Assembly: GCF_024171865.1 (NCBI RefSeq)
Contig: NZ_JAMTCN010000003.1
Coordinates: forward strand, 320,644 to 384,643
Length of the DNA stretch: 64,000 nucleotides
Source of the DNA: Prauserella aidingensis
Lineage (GTDB): Bacteria > Actinomycetota > Actinomycetes > Mycobacteriales > Pseudonocardiaceae
Direction of reading: 5' to 3'
Positions within the stretch are counted from its first letter, which is position 1. Each line of letters starts with the position of its first letter. Of the stretch, positions 15,697-26,272 are shown piece by piece. The notes below the pieces were generated by a model. It did no database searches. It was not told where the DNA came from and was given only the letters and a program-made list of their open reading frames with translations. The position numbers and the translations under genes were made by a program.

Positions 15697-15873
15697 GTGC
15701 GGAACCCGCTCAGCTGGCCGGGACGGCTCGCCGACTGGTTCGAACTGCGCGGCGTCTACGTGCCCGGTGAGGACAACCGCGTGGTCGACCCGTGGCGCGA
15801 TTGGGGCTGGCTGATCGTCGCGTGGCTCGTGACGGTCGCCGTGTTCATCCTGCTGTTCGCATTCGCCCTCTGA
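15697..15873 (+). CDS. Small single-pass membrane protein
   Basis: The 58-residue protein has a polar head (NPLSWPGRLADWFELRGVYV) and one C-terminal membrane helix (WLIVAWLVTVAVFILLFAFAL). GTG 15697 was chosen for the GGAGGTGAT ribosome site upstream; the longer frame lacks one. It is divergent from DUF5996. No family is recognised. Confidence 0.6.
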   Translation: MRNPLSWPGRLADWFELRGVYVPGEDNRVVDPWRDWGWLIVAWLVTVAVFILLFAFAL

Positions 15874-16189
15874 CCGACGTCGCCGTCGCGTCCGCATGGG
15901 GGCGTCGGGCCGCGGGTCCGCGCCGTCGCCGCGAGCGAACTGCCCCGTTCAGCGGTACCCAACCGTGTGACACGTGACATCCGCGGATCACGAGCAGGAC
16001 ACAGCCCAGAACCAGGAACGCCTCAACCTCGCGCTGCGGGTGGCACCACCGCGCCGGCGCACGCACAGTGGTCCGGGGCGTCGACCGGCGCCCGGTGCGG
16101 ACCCGCGGCCCGACGAGGCCTCGGCGGCATCCGTACCGACGACGAGCCCACGGTGCACCGCACCGCCGGGCGGAACAGGAGCCACTGCG
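15874..16189. other. 316-base gap without a convincing gene
   Basis: An open frame runs through into the lipoprotein gene, but its residues are Arg/Pro/Ala-rich shadow-type and it has no ribosome site. I see only the AGGAG ribosome site at 16177-16181 serving the next gene and no strong hairpin. Confidence 0.4.
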
Positions 16190-16744
16190 GTGCGAATGGG
16201 CAGTTCGGCGCTGGCCGTCTGCGCGCTCCTGACACTCAGCGGCTGCGGCGGTGTCGATACCGCCACGCCGGCGGGTGGCGCAGCCGTGCCCCCCGGCACC
16301 ACCAGCCGGGTGCCGACATCCGCCACGCCCGCGCAGGAGACCCCCACCCGGCCTGCGGTGCTGTTCGGCGGCGACTACCGGTTCGGCTCCGGACTGGTCG
16401 TCACCGTGTCCGAGCCGAAGACCTTCACCCCCAGCGAGTCGGCGTTCCCCGACGCCGACCGCGCCGCGGCGTTCATGCTCACGGTGCGCAACGAGACCGA
16501 CAAGCCGTACCGCCTCTCCCAGCTGTCCGTGCGCGCCGGCACCCCCGACGAACGCGCCCCGCAGGTCGTCGACCCCACACAGGGCTACACGGGCATCGTC
16601 GAGGCCGACCACGACCTTCCCACGGGCGACGAGATCAAGTTGCAGTACGCCTTCGCCGTCCCCGCCCGGCGCACGCCCGTCGAACTCACCGTGTGCCCCG
16701 AGATGTCCGGCCGGGTCGAGGCCGTCTACCACGGCCGGGTGTGA
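16190..16744 (+). CDS. Secreted lipoprotein of unknown function
   Basis: The N-terminus (VRMGSSALAVCALLTLSGCGG) is a lipoprotein signal with the lipobox L-S-G-C. A Thr/Pro/Ala linker follows, then a beta-sandwich-like domain (FGSGLVVTVSEPKTFTPS, AAFMLTVRNETDKPYRL), reminiscent of DUF4352-type lipoproteins. GTG 16190 is eight bases after AGGAG. It precedes bcp on the same strand by 41 bases. Confidence 0.75.
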   Translation: MRMGSSALAVCALLTLSGCGGVDTATPAGGAAVPPGTTSRVPTSATPAQETPTRPAVLFGGDYRFGSGLVVTVSEPKTFTPSESAFPDADRAAAFMLTVRNETDKPYRLSQLSVRAGTPDERAPQVVDPTQGYTGIVEADHDLPTGDEIKLQYAFAVPARRTPVELTVCPEMSGRVEAVYHGRV

Positions 16745-16785
16745 CACTCCGGTCACCGCGCGCCCGCGCCGGATACCCTGCGAGC

Positions 16786-17265
16786 ATGACCGAGCTGACG
16801 CGACTGGAACCCGGCGATAAGGCACCCGACTTCACCCTGCCCGACAGCGAGGGACGCGAGGTGTCCCTCGCGGATTTCCGCGGCGGTCCCGTCGTCGTGT
16901 ACTTCTACCCGCGCGCGAGCACCCCGGGCTGCACCACGCAGGCGTGCGACTTCCGCGACAACCTGGCGCTGCTCGGCGAGTCCGGCTACCAGGTGCTGGG
17001 CATCTCGCCGGACAAGCAGGCCAAGCTCGCCACCTTCGCCGAGAACGAGGGGCTGACGTTCCCACTCCTGTCGGACCCCGACAAGACCGTACTCAGCGCC
17101 TACGGCGCGTTCGGCGAGAAGAAGAACTACGGCAAGATCGTGCAGGGCGTCATCCGGTCGACGTTCGTGCTCGACGGCGACGGCGTGATCGTGAAGGCGA
17201 TGTACAACGTCCGCGCCACCGGCCACGTCGCGCGGCTACTCAAGGAACTGAAACTCGACGGCTGA
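16786..17265 (+). CDS. bcp: Thioredoxin-dependent thiol peroxidase (Bcp/PrxQ)
   Basis: The 159-residue peroxiredoxin opens GDKAPDFTLPDSEGREVSL and has the active-site PRASTPGCTTQACDFRD, with peroxidatic Cys and resolving Cys five residues apart as in BCP. It reduces hydrogen and organic peroxides in the cytoplasm using thioredoxin. Length is standard. A degenerate 15-bp repeat array begins directly after its stop codon. Confidence 0.93.
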   Translation: MTELTRLEPGDKAPDFTLPDSEGREVSLADFRGGPVVVYFYPRASTPGCTTQACDFRDNLALLGESGYQVLGISPDKQAKLATFAENEGLTFPLLSDPDKTVLSAYGAFGEKKNYGKIVQGVIRSTFVLDGDGVIVKAMYNVRATGHVARLLKELKLDG

Positions 17266-17369
17266 GCTCCGGGCGGCTGGGGTCCGGACGCCTGAGGTCC
17301 GGGCGGCTGGGTTCCGACGACCGGGCTCCGGACGGCTGGGGTCCGGGCGGCAGAGTTCCGGGCGGCCGC
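17266..17369. repeat. Seven degenerate 15-bp tandem repeats
   Basis: The unit GGTCCGGGCGGCTGG and variants repeats seven times (one copy is 14 bp). The array begins at the base after the bcp stop codon, between convergent bcp and rdgB. Confidence 0.8.
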
Positions 17370-17460
17370 CCGCCTGGACGGATCACCGCCTGCACCCGGC
17401 CGGTCGCGGCGTTCCGGTGCCCCGCGGTCGAGGCCGCAACGCACCGGAACGCCGTACGAC

Positions 17461-18075
17461 TCAGTCGCCTTCGACGTACTCCTGCAGATGCGGCAGCAGC
17501 GAGCGCAGGGCCTTGCCCCGGTGCGACGCCGCGTCCTTCTCCGTGGGTGTGAGCTCGCCCGACGTCCGCGTCTCACCGTCGGGCACGAAGATCGGATCGT
17601 AGCCGAACCCGTTGCTGCCGCGCGGTTCCCGGATGATCGTCCCGCGCCATTCGCCGCGGACGACGATCTCCTTGCCGTCGGGCACGACGAACGCGGCCGC
17701 GGACACGAATCCCGCTCCCCTGCGCTCGTCCGGCACGTCCTGCAGCTGGCCGAGCACGAGCCGCAGGTTCGCCTCGTCGTCACCGTGCCTGCCGGACCAC
17801 CGGGCGGAGAGCACGCCGGGCATGCCGCCCAGCGCGTCGATGCTCAGCCCCGAATCGTCGGCGATCGCGGGCAACCCGGTCGCCTTCGCGGCGTCGTACG
17901 CCTTGGCGACCGCGTTCTCCTCGAACGTCGCACCGGTCTCGGGAGCCTCCGGGAAATCCTCCACATCGGACAGTCCGAGTACCCGGACGTCGCCGAGGCC
18001 GCGTTTGACGACGATGCGTCGAAGCTCGTCGAGCTTGCCCGTGTTCCGCGTGGCGAGCAGGAGCCTCGTCGTCAC
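17461..18075 (-). CDS. rdgB: RdgB/Ham1 non-canonical purine NTP pyrophosphatase
   Basis: The 204-residue protein has [55 protein letters not shown] and the C-terminal [14 protein letters not shown], all hallmarks of XTP/dITP diphosphatase. It removes ITP, dITP and XTP from the nucleotide pool. GTG 18075 overlaps the rph stop (GTGA), and the rph-rdgB order is conserved in actinobacteria (Rv1340-Rv1341). Confidence 0.95.
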   Translation of the reverse strand: MTTRLLLATRNTGKLDELRRIVVKRGLGDVRVLGLSDVEDFPEAPETGATFEENAVAKAYDAAKATGLPAIADDSGLSIDALGGMPGVLSARWSGRHGDDEANLRLVLGQLQDVPDERRGAGFVSAAAFVVPDGKEIVVRGEWRGTIIREPRGSNGFGYDPIFVPDGETRTSGELTPTEKDAASHRGKALRSLLPHLQEYVEGD

Positions 18076-18851
18076 TTGGAACCCTTCGACTTCTTGCCCG
18101 CGGGAGCGGGTTCGGGCAGCGTGCCGGGATACGGCTCGGCGAGCGCCTCGGACTGTTTCCGTGCGAGCTCGGCACATCCGGCCTGCGCCAGGTCAAGCAT
18201 CTTGTCCAACGTGGACCGAGTGAAGGTGGCGCCCTCGCCCGTGCCCTGAACCTCGATGAGGGTGCCCGTGTCCGTGGCCACGACGTTCATGTCGACCTCG
18301 GCGCGCGAGTCCTCCTCGTAGGGCAGGTCCAGCCGGACCCTGCCGTCGACGACGCCGACGCTGATCGCCGACACCGTCGCCGACAGCGGCTTCGGGTCGG
18401 CGAGCTTGCCCGCGGCGTCGAGCCACGTGATGGCGTCGGCCAGCGCGATGTAGGCGCCGGTGATCGCCGCCGTGCGCGTGCCGCCGTCGGCCTGGATGAC
18501 GTCGCAGTCGAGCTGGATCGTGTTCTCGCCGAGCGCGGCCAGGTCGATGCACGAGCGCAGCGAGCGGCCGATGAGCCTGCTGATCTCGTGGGTCCGGCCG
18601 CCGATCTTGCCCTTGACGGATTCACGGCTGCTGCGGTCGTGCGTCGCGGACGGCAGCATCGCGTACTCGGCCGTGACCCAGCCGAGCCCGGAGCCCACCC
18701 GCCAGCGCGGCACACCCTCGGTGACGCTCGCCGCACACAGCACCTTCGTGTCGCCGAACTCGATCAGCACCGACCCCGCGGGCCACTGCTGGAAACCGCG
18801 CGTGATCCGTACGTCGCGAAGCTGGTCGTCGTTTCTGCCGTCTTTTCGCAC
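18072..18851 (-). CDS. rph: Ribonuclease PH
   Basis: The 259-residue protein closely follows actinobacterial RNase [22 protein letters not shown], the run [20 protein letters not shown], then [20 protein letters not shown] and [17 protein letters not shown]. It trims the 3' ends of tRNA precursors using phosphate. GTG 18851 is used; GTG 18854 is adjacent. A Lys/Ser-rich tail (KKSKGSK) closes the protein. rdgB follows with overlap. Confidence 0.95.
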   Translation of the reverse strand: MRKDGRNDDQLRDVRITRGFQQWPAGSVLIEFGDTKVLCAASVTEGVPRWRVGSGLGWVTAEYAMLPSATHDRSSRESVKGKIGGRTHEISRLIGRSLRSCIDLAALGENTIQLDCDVIQADGGTRTAAITGAYIALADAITWLDAAGKLADPKPLSATVSAISVGVVDGRVRLDLPYEEDSRAEVDMNVVATDTGTLIEVQGTGEGATFTRSTLDKMLDLAQAGCAELARKQSEALAEPYPGTLPEPAPAGKKSKGSK

Positions 18852-18927
18852 CACGGGGCCGACCCTACAACCCGGCCCACCCTCGGTGTCGCCCCGACGG
18901 GCGGCCGCGGCGGAGAACCCGCAGACG

Positions 18928-19698
18928 TCAGATGTCGTACGCCTCGCCCTGAGCCACCACGGCGACCTCGCCGCCGAACGCCGACCGCGCCTCCGCCAGC
19001 ACCGCGGCGGCGTCCGTCCACGGCGCGATGTGCGTAAGCAGCAGTCTGCCGACCCCGGCGCGCGCGGCCAGCTCACCGGCCTGCGTGCCGGACAGGTGCA
19101 CCCCGGCGGGCCGGTCGGGAGCGTCGGTCCACGACGCCTCCGCCAGCAGCACGTCGGCCCCACCGGCGAGCGCGTCGAGCTCGTCGCACGGCCCGGTGTC
19201 ACCGGTGTAGGCGAGCGTGCGCCCGCCGTGGGACAACCGCACCCCGAACGCGGGCGTCGGATGGGCCATCGGCACGGTCACGACGTCGATCGGGCCCAGG
19301 CTGCGCGTTCCGCCGTCCAGGGAGTGGAAGTCGTAGACGTCGGACAGGTCCGCGCCGCTGCGTTCGTCCTCGTCGGCGGCGAACGCGTTGGCCAGCCGCG
19401 CGGGAGCCTGTGCGGGCGCGTGCACCGGGAGGCGCCGCCGCGCCGGGTCGTACGGCGGCGCGGGGTGGTAGCGGCGCAGCACGGTCAGCGCGCTCATGTC
19501 GGCGCAGTGATCCGGATGCAGGTGCGACAGGACGAGTGCGTCCAGGTCGAACGGATCCCGCAGGGCCTGCAGCTGTGCCAGCGTGCCGTTGCCCAGTTCG
19601 AGCCCGAGTACGAAACCGTCGGCCTCGACGACGTAGCCGGATGCCGCGCTGTTCGGCCCGGGGATGCTGCCCGAGCAACCGAGGATCGAGAGTCGCAC
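18928..19698 (-). CDS. MBL-fold hydrolase, Rv1339-like cyclic nucleotide phosphodiesterase
   Basis: The 256-residue protein has the metallo-beta-lactamase signature LSHLHPDH, then [28 protein letters not shown] and LTHIAPW, which supply metal ligands. It lies between murI and rph, the same position as M. tuberculosis Rv1339, which has been described as an atypical class II cAMP phosphodiesterase. The activity here is inferred from family and synteny. Confidence 0.85.
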   Translation of the reverse strand: MRLSILGCSGSIPGPNSAASGYVVEADGFVLGLELGNGTLAQLQALRDPFDLDALVLSHLHPDHCADMSALTVLRRYHPAPPYDPARRRLPVHAPAQAPARLANAFAADEDERSGADLSDVYDFHSLDGGTRSLGPIDVVTVPMAHPTPAFGVRLSHGGRTLAYTGDTGPCDELDALAGGADVLLAEASWTDAPDRPAGVHLSGTQAGELAARAGVGRLLLTHIAPWTDAAAVLAEARSAFGGEVAVVAQGEAYDI

Positions 19699-19813
19699 GG
19701 GTCGTACCTTGCCACAGGCCGATCGCCCGCCGCCTGTACTACGTGGCGGTGAGCACGCCGCACGTGGCGGTCGGCACGGACCCGCCCCACCCGGCCGCGA
19801 TGCGGACGCGGGC

Positions 19814-20596
19814 TCAGCCGACCGGCAGCGCGGGGCCGAACCCCATGAAGCGGCCCGCGAGCCGGGTGAACCGCTCCTGGTCGCCGGTGGCGTGGAAGAC
19901 GTGGCGGGGCTCGTCGTCCGGCTCGGCCAACATGTCGCGTTCGGTGAGCACCCGCACCACGTCCTTGGCCGTCTCCTCGGCGCTGGACACGAGCGTCACG
20001 TCCGGGCCCACCGCCAACTGCAGCACGCCCGTCAGCAACGGATAGTGCGTGCAGCCCAGGATCACCGTGTCGACCCCGTCGCGGGCGAGCGGTTCGACAT
20101 ACCCCTGCGCCAGTCCGAGCACCTGCCGCCCCGACGTCACGCCCCGCTCGACGAAGTCGACGAACCGCGGGCAGGCGACACTGGTCAGCCGCACGTCGTG
20201 GGCGGCGGCGAACGCGTCGTCGTAGGCACGCGAACGGACGGTGCCCTCGGTGCCGATCATGCCGACGCGGCCGTTGCGGGTCGTGGCGACCGCGCGCCGC
20301 ACCGCGGGCAGCACCACCTCGACGACCGGGATGTCGTAGCGCTCGCGGGCGTCCCGCAGGCACGCGGACGACGCCGTGTTGCAGGCGATGACCAGCGCCT
20401 TGACCCCGTCCTCGACGAGCCCGTCGAGCGCCCGCAACGCGAGTTCGCGGGCGCGGGCGATGGGCAGCGGACCGTACGGGGCGTGCGCGGTGTCCCCGAC
20501 GTAGCGCAGGCTCTCGGCGGGCAGCTGGTCGGCGATGGCGCGGGCGACGGTCAGCCCGCCGACGCCGGAGTCGAAGATTCCGATCGGGGCGCTCAC
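19814..20596 (-). CDS. murI: Glutamate racemase
   Basis: The 260-residue protein opens [18 protein letters not shown] and carries catalytic C72 (VIACNTAS) and C182 (GCTHYPLL), the two-base racemase pair. It makes D-glutamate for peptidoglycan. GTG 20596 matches the usual short head. The rhomboid gene ends 10 bases upstream. The murI-MBL-rph-rdgB order is conserved. Confidence 0.95.
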   Translation of the reverse strand: MSAPIGIFDSGVGGLTVARAIADQLPAESLRYVGDTAHAPYGPLPIARARELALRALDGLVEDGVKALVIACNTASSACLRDARERYDIPVVEVVLPAVRRAVATTRNGRVGMIGTEGTVRSRAYDDAFAAAHDVRLTSVACPRFVDFVERGVTSGRQVLGLAQGYVEPLARDGVDTVILGCTHYPLLTGVLQLAVGPDVTLVSSAEETAKDVVRVLTERDMLAEPDDEPRHVFHATGDQERFTRLAGRFMGFGPALPVG

Positions 20597-20606
20597 GTAC
20601 TGCAGG

Positions 20607-21278
20607 TTATCCCGCGACGGGGCCGGCCCCGCCCGCCGTCTTCCGGCTCGCCGCCCGGTCGGCCTTGGCCGCCAGCCACGCGGCCAGCACGCCGCCGAGC
20701 GCACCGAACAGATGGCCCTGCCAGGAGATGCCGGCCTGACCGGGCAGCACTCCCCACAGCATGCCGCCCCAGATCGCCAGCAGCACCGCAGCGACGGCGA
20801 GCTGCGCGACGCTCCGGTTGAACACGCCCCGCACCAGCAGGAACGCGAGCCAGCCGAACGCGAGCCCCGACGCGCCGACCGTGACGTACTCGGACGGCCC
20901 GGTCAGCCACACGCCGGCGCCGCCGACCAGCCAGATCGTCGCCGTCACCATCACCCATTGGCCGATGCCGCCCGCCATCGCGAGGAACGCGAAGACCAGC
21001 ACCGGCACCGTGTTGGCCAGCAGGTGTCCCCAGCCGGCGTGCAGCAGCGGCGCCCACGCGATGCCGTCGAGCCCACCGAGCGAGCGCGCGACGATGCCGC
21101 CGTCGTCGAGGCTCGCGGGCAGGATGACGTCGATCAGCTCGATCACGTACAGCACGACGATGAAGGCCGCCGCGACGATGCCGGCCGCGACGGGTTTCGG
21201 CGGCAGGATCCGCTTGGCGGGCGGGCGCGCCTGCTTGGCGTCGCCGGCACCGGGCGTGGGAACGGGCTGCATGCTCAC
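20607..21278 (-). CDS. Rhomboid-family intramembrane serine protease
   Basis: The 223-residue protein has about six membrane helices. The catalytic serine is S137 (GASG) and the histidine H189 ([11 protein letters not shown]). The conserved [13 protein letters not shown] motif is near residue 80. It corresponds by position to Rv1337. It cleaves membrane proteins within the bilayer; substrates are unknown. It heads the murI cluster. Confidence 0.92.
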   Translation of the reverse strand: MSMQPVPTPGAGDAKQARPPAKRILPPKPVAAGIVAAAFIVVLYVIELIDVILPASLDDGGIVARSLGGLDGIAWAPLLHAGWGHLLANTVPVLVFAFLAMAGGIGQWVMVTATIWLVGGAGVWLTGPSEYVTVGASGLAFGWLAFLLVRGVFNRSVAQLAVAAVLLAIWGGMLWGVLPGQAGISWQGHLFGALGGVLAAWLAAKADRAASRKTAGGAGPVAG

Positions 21279-21334
21279 GGGTCCAGATTACGTCCGCCGC
21301 ACCCCGCCGGACCTCGGTGATGACCCTGAGATCC

Positions 21335-21439
21335 CGTGTTGCGGATCCCGGGGCGCGTGTTGCGGATTCCGGGGTGCGTGTTGCGGATCCCGGAGCCCGT
21401 GTTGCGCATTCCGGGGTGCGTGTTGCGGATTCCGGGGCG
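21335..21439. repeat. Five tandem 21-bp repeats, GTGTTGC type
   Basis: Units are CGTGTTGCGGATTCCGGGG followed by two variable bases. Five contiguous units have an exact 21-bp period with few substitutions. They lie in the 265-base gap between the divergent rhomboid and uridine-kinase-like genes. Two related arrays occur at 41568 and 46963. Confidence 0.95.
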
Positions 21440-21543
21440 TGTCGTGGGCCGGCGGGTTTCCGGAGGCCGGGCGTACCGGGCCGTCGTGGCGGCGGCTCCG
21501 GAGGCAACGGTTCCGATGACAACGGGTCCGTAGGATCGCCGCC

Positions 21544-22170
21544 GTGCGTTTCCGGCCCATCTCGTTCGACCGGCTCGTGACCGAACTCGCCGAACGGATC
21601 GCGGCCTCGGCCGCCGACCGGCGCCTCGCCGTGGCGGTCGACGGTGCGGCGGGTGCCGCCGACCCGGCCGGACTGGCCGACGCGCTCGTCGGCCCGCTGC
21701 GCGTGGCCGGGCGAGAGGCACTGCGTGTCTCGGCGTGGGACTTCCTGAGGCCCGCGTCGCTGAGGTTCGAACGCGGCCGCCACGACCCCGACACCCGCTA
21801 CGACGACTGGCTCGACGTCGGAGCGCTGCGCCGCGAAGTGCTCGATCCGGTACGGCCCGGTGGAACCGGGCAGGTGCTGCCCGCGCTGTGGGACGCCGAC
21901 GCCGACCGCGCCTACCGACACCCCCGCGCCTCGCTGCCGGGCGACGCGGTCGTGCTGGTCGACGGCGAACTGCTGCTCGGCCGCGGACTGGATTTCGACC
22001 TCACGGTCCACCTGTGGCTGTCCCCTCCGGCGCTGGCCCGGAAACTGCCCGCCGACCAGCACTGGGCACTGCCCGCCTACGAGCGGTACGACCGCGAGGT
22101 CTCCCCCACCGACACCGCGGACGTCGTCGTACGCATGGACCACCCGCGCAACCCGGCCGTCAAGGACTGA
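21544..22170 (+). CDS. Uridine kinase-like P-loop protein with degenerate Walker A
   Basis: The 208-residue protein resembles actinobacterial uridine kinase-like proteins: LAVAVDGAAGAAD at the P-loop position, AWDFLRPASLRFERGRHDPDTRYDDWLD, then VLVDGELLLGRGLD and VHLWLSPPALARKL. The P-loop lacks the usual GxxGSGK lysine, so NTP binding may be lost. The C-terminal half is conserved. GTG 21544 is used. A strong hairpin separates it from convergent cysM. Confidence 0.7.
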   Translation: MRFRPISFDRLVTELAERIAASAADRRLAVAVDGAAGAADPAGLADALVGPLRVAGREALRVSAWDFLRPASLRFERGRHDPDTRYDDWLDVGALRREVLDPVRPGGTGQVLPALWDADADRAYRHPRASLPGDAVVLVDGELLLGRGLDFDLTVHLWLSPPALARKLPADQHWALPAYERYDREVSPTDTADVVVRMDHPRNPAVKD

Positions 22171-22185
22171 ACGGCCGAACCGAGA

Positions 22186-22226
22186 ACGGCTGCGGCCCCA
22201 CCGGATTCCGGCGGGGCCGCAGCCGT
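22186..22226. terminator. Strong hairpin between convergent genes
   Basis: ACGGCTGCGGCCCC (22186-22199) pairs perfectly with 22213-22226, between the ends of the uridine kinase-like gene and cysM. Confidence 0.8.
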
Positions 22227-22248
22227 ACAGGTCACGACGAGGTGGGCG

Positions 22249-23508
<1,260 letters not shown>

Positions 23509-23526
23509 TCAGGACAGACGTGTGAG

Positions 23527-23547
23527 CACGCGGGAAAATTCCGCGTG
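23527..23547. terminator. Hairpin between mec and cysO
   Basis: CACGCGG (23527-23533) pairs with CCGCGTG (23541-23547) around an A/T-rich loop in the 92-base gap. It could attenuate or partly end mec transcription before cysO. Confidence 0.35.
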
Positions 23548-23572
23548 TGACCCGGGCTACACCGGGGAGTGA

Positions 23573-24094
23573 TCAGGCGTCGGGGACGTCGTCGCTGCCG
23601 GTGTTGGCGAACATGTACGACTCGACGGGCGTGACGTCCGGGTTGAGGCGGATCGCCGGGCTCTCGGCACCCGCCTCCCCGACGACCTGCACCGACTCCT
23701 CGGTGACCTCGCCCTCGACGATCCGGTACGACCGGAAGTCCGCGACGTCGTCTTCCCGGGTCGACACGAGCACGTAGTGCGCGAAGGGCTCCGAGGCGAA
23801 CGCGATGTCGGTCCGCGACGGGTAGGCCTCGGTGGCCGTGTGCGAGTGGTAGATCACGACGGGTGTCTCGTCGTTCGCGGCCATCTCGCGGTACAGCTTC
23901 AGCAGGTCGCCCGAGTCGAATTCGTAGAACGTCGGCGAGCGTGCCGCGTTGACCATGGGGATGTAGCGCTCTGGGGTGTCGCTGCCGTCGTCGGGCCCCG
24001 CGATGACCCCACAGGCCTCGTCGGGGTGGTCGCGACGGGCGTGGGCGACGATCGCGTCGACATGGTCACGGCGGATCCGAAGCACGAACCCCAT
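23573..24094 (-). CDS. mec: Mec, JAMM metalloprotease acting on CysO-cysteine
   Basis: The protein has the JAMM/MPN+ motif YHSHTATEAYPSRTD and the upstream DHPDEACGVIAGPD. Mec hydrolyses the CysO-cysteine adduct to free cysteine. ATG 24094 (MGFVLRIRRDHVDAIV) gives 173 residues and matches the family start; ATG 24121 in frame is an alternative. The Asp-rich C-terminal tail (TGSDDVPDA) is longer than in M. tuberculosis. cysO follows after a hairpin. Confidence 0.93.
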   Translation of the reverse strand: MGFVLRIRRDHVDAIVAHARRDHPDEACGVIAGPDDGSDTPERYIPMVNAARSPTFYEFDSGDLLKLYREMAANDETPVVIYHSHTATEAYPSRTDIAFASEPFAHYVLVSTREDDVADFRSYRIVEGEVTEESVQVVGEAGAESPAIRLNPDVTPVESYMFANTGSDDVPDA

Positions 24095-24186
24095 CTTACT
24101 GGCTGAATGAAGCGCGTTCACAGTGTGAGACGGCCACTGTGGCCCATCCCTCCCACGACCGGCCCGACACCCTCCGACCAGGTGTT

Positions 24187-25215
24187 TCAGTCGTCGAACG
24201 CCTCGGGCCAGAGGTCACGGTAGGCCCGCAGGCCCGCCGCGGAGGTGGCGGCCAGCACACCGTGGACCATGGCCCGCGTGAACACCCGGGCAGCCGCCGA
24301 ACACAGGCCGTCCAGCGCTGCGGCACGCCGCGCCTCGTGTTCGCCACCGAGCCGGCCCGGCTGTTCCGTCAGCGGACGTGCGCCCGTGGCGAGGGCGAAC
24401 ACCGTGTCACCGTCGTACATCGTGTGCGCGGGCCGCACGGCACGGGCGAGCCCGTCCTGCGCGGCGACGGCGAGCCTGCGCGCCTCGGCCTTCGACAGCT
24501 CGGCGTCGGTGGCCACCACGCCGATCGTGGTGTTCAGATCCTTGCGGTCGCCGCCGCCGAGGTCGACGGCACGACGAGGCCAGCGGGTGACGCCGAACTC
24601 GCCCGGTCGCCCGTGGTCGGCGGCCAACGGCTCGCCGGTACCCGCCCTGACCGCCTCGCCCGCCGCGTTGACGACCGCCAGCACGCCGACGGTGAACTCG
24701 CCGACGCGCTCGCTCGCGGTGCCGATGCCGCCTTTCAGCGACCCGACCTGCGCGCCCGTCCCGGCACCGACCGTGCCCTGCGCGACCGGACCGGCCGTGG
24801 CCGCCTCGCACGCCGCGTAGCCGAACGTCGCATCCGGACGGTTGCCCCACTCGCCGCGAGGCAGGTCGAAGACGACGGCGGCGGGCACGATCGGCACCAC
24901 CTCGAACGGCCGGGTGCCGACGGGGAAACCACGCTGCCGCTCACCGAGCCAGCGGACGACGCCGTCGGCCGCGGCGAGCCCGTAGGCGCTGCCACCGGAG
25001 AGGCAGATCGCGTCGACCCGCTGCACCAGGTTCTCCGGCGCCAGCAGGTCGGTCTCGCGGGTACCGGGCGCCCCGCCGCGCTGGTCGACCGCGCCGACGG
25101 CCTGCCCGGGGACGAGCACCGCCGTCGCTCCCGTGGCCCAGCCCCGCCCGAGACGCTGGTGATGGCCGACGAGCACGCCGGGGACGTCCGTGATCGCGTT
25201 GAACTCACCCGGCAT
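24187..25215 (-). CDS. P1 family (DmpA/NylC-type) self-processing peptidase
   Basis: The 342-residue protein has the N-terminal-nucleophile fold signature of this family: SGGSAYGLAAADGV, a GTVGAGTGA loop and KDLNTTIGVVATDA. By analogy with NylC, cleavage would fall between N228 and T229, exposing Thr as nucleophile. It corresponds to M. tuberculosis Rv1333 by position. The substrate is unknown (aminopeptidase or amide hydrolase). It lies between DUF2017 and mec. Confidence 0.88.
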   Translation of the reverse strand: MPGEFNAITDVPGVLVGHHQRLGRGWATGATAVLVPGQAVGAVDQRGGAPGTRETDLLAPENLVQRVDAICLSGGSAYGLAAADGVVRWLGERQRGFPVGTRPFEVVPIVPAAVVFDLPRGEWGNRPDATFGYAACEAATAGPVAQGTVGAGTGAQVGSLKGGIGTASERVGEFTVGVLAVVNAAGEAVRAGTGEPLAADHGRPGEFGVTRWPRRAVDLGGGDRKDLNTTIGVVATDAELSKAEARRLAVAAQDGLARAVRPAHTMYDGDTVFALATGARPLTEQPGRLGGEHEARRAAALDGLCSAAARVFTRAMVHGVLAATSAAGLRAYRDLWPEAFDD

Positions 25216-25233
25216 GGCGGCCTCCTGCTCGTG

Positions 25234-25791
25234 CTACTCGGTGAGGGCCTGCACCAGGCTTTCCTGTACCCAGGTCAGCCAGTGGTAAATGCCCAGGTGC
25301 GAGGAACGGGGGTCGTCCTCCGGCAGTTCCTCGGGCATGTCGTCGTCCACGTCCAGGGCCGTGCCCAGCGCGAGTCGGACGTCGTTGAGCGCCGAGACCC
25401 ACGCGTCGGCCTGCTCGTAGGTGAGCTTGACGTTGCCGCCCTCGGGCGGAAGCGTGTTCAGCAGTTCCGCGGCGACGCCGAGTTTGGCGTCGAGCACCTG
25501 CGGCTCGTGCAGCGAACGCAGCGCCGAGGCCGAGTCGACGTCCTCCTGCGACGGCTGGTCGGGGTCGAGCTTGTGGAAATCGGGCAGGAGCCTGCCGAGC
25601 ACCGGGTCGTCCGGGCCCTCCGAGGGGCCGGTCTTGATGCCGGTCAGCTCCGCCAGTTCGTCCTGCGGCGCTTCCTCGGCACGGGCGCGGAGCATGTCGT
25701 CGACCTGGCTCACCAGACCGCGCAGCACCGCCGCTTCCTGCTGCTCGAACCCGCCGAGCACGCGTCCGCCCTTGCGCCGCCAGCTCTTCAC
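25234..25791 (-). CDS. DUF2017 family protein
   Basis: The 185-residue protein has the actinobacterial DUF2017 pattern, with [20 protein letters not shown] near the start, a central acidic section and a C-terminal [16 protein letters not shown]...[19 protein letters not shown] 25791 overlaps the clpS stop, coupling the two. The conserved clpS-DUF2017 linkage (Rv1331-Rv1332) suggests a role related to ClpS, but function is unproven. Confidence 0.88.
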   Translation of the reverse strand: MKSWRRKGGRVLGGFEQQEAAVLRGLVSQVDDMLRARAEEAPQDELAELTGIKTGPSEGPDDPVLGRLLPDFHKLDPDQPSQEDVDSASALRSLHEPQVLDAKLGVAAELLNTLPPEGGNVKLTYEQADAWVSALNDVRLALGTALDVDDDMPEELPEDDPRSSHLGIYHWLTWVQESLVQALTE

Positions 25792-26081
25792 GTCTGCTCC
25801 ATCGTGGCCCACAGGCCCGCCGCGTGCAGTTTCGCGACGTCGCCCTCGACCTTCTCCTTGCTGCCCGACGTGACGATCGCCCGACCCTTGTGGTGGACGT
25901 CGAGCATCAGTTTCGTGGCGTGGTCGCGGCTGTACCCGAACAGCTTCTGAAAGACGTACGTCACGTACGACATCAGGTTGACCGGGTCGTTCCACACGAT
26001 CGTCTGCCACGGCTGGTCCCCGGCGCTGGTGTCCTCGCCGAGTGTCTGTTCGGCCTCGACCGGCGTCGTCATGCCCTCCAT
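25788..26081 (-). CDS. clpS: ClpS N-recognin adaptor
   Basis: The 97-residue protein contains the ClpS core [20 protein letters not shown] and [19 protein letters not shown], with [11 protein letters not shown] at the end. ClpS delivers N-degron substrates to the ClpCP protease. ATG 26081 is used; ATG 26072, three codons later, sits closer to a GGAGGGC. It heads the clpS-DUF2017-P1-mec-cysO-cysM set. Confidence 0.95.
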   Translation of the reverse strand: MEGMTTPVEAEQTLGEDTSAGDQPWQTIVWNDPVNLMSYVTYVFQKLFGYSRDHATKLMLDVHHKGRAIVTSGSKEKVEGDVAKLHAAGLWATMEQT

Positions 26082-26145
26082 GTTGGCACGTCCGCTCTCA
26101 CGCCCTGCCCGGAACCCCGCAAGTCCCTCGTCGCCCGTGTCCACG

Positions 26146-26194
26146 CCCCAGGGGCACTGTGGTTGCGCTGAGTGCAACCACAGTGCCCTTGGGG
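26146..26194. repeat. Large imperfect palindrome between divergent clpS and pncB
   Basis: GGGCACTGTGGTTGC (26152-26166) pairs perfectly with 26174-26188, and the stem extends through G-T, A-T and four G-C pairs to about 21 bp. Lying in a divergent promoter gap, it is not a simple terminator. The 15 bases at 26183-26197 recur inverted at 44747-44761, so it looks like a dispersed palindromic element. Confidence 0.75.
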
Positions 26195-26272
26195 GCACGC
26201 GGCGTTTCCGCTCACCCGGTCGTCGGCACCCACGGCTGGGGCGGCCACACGTTCGCGGATAGGTTCTCCCGC

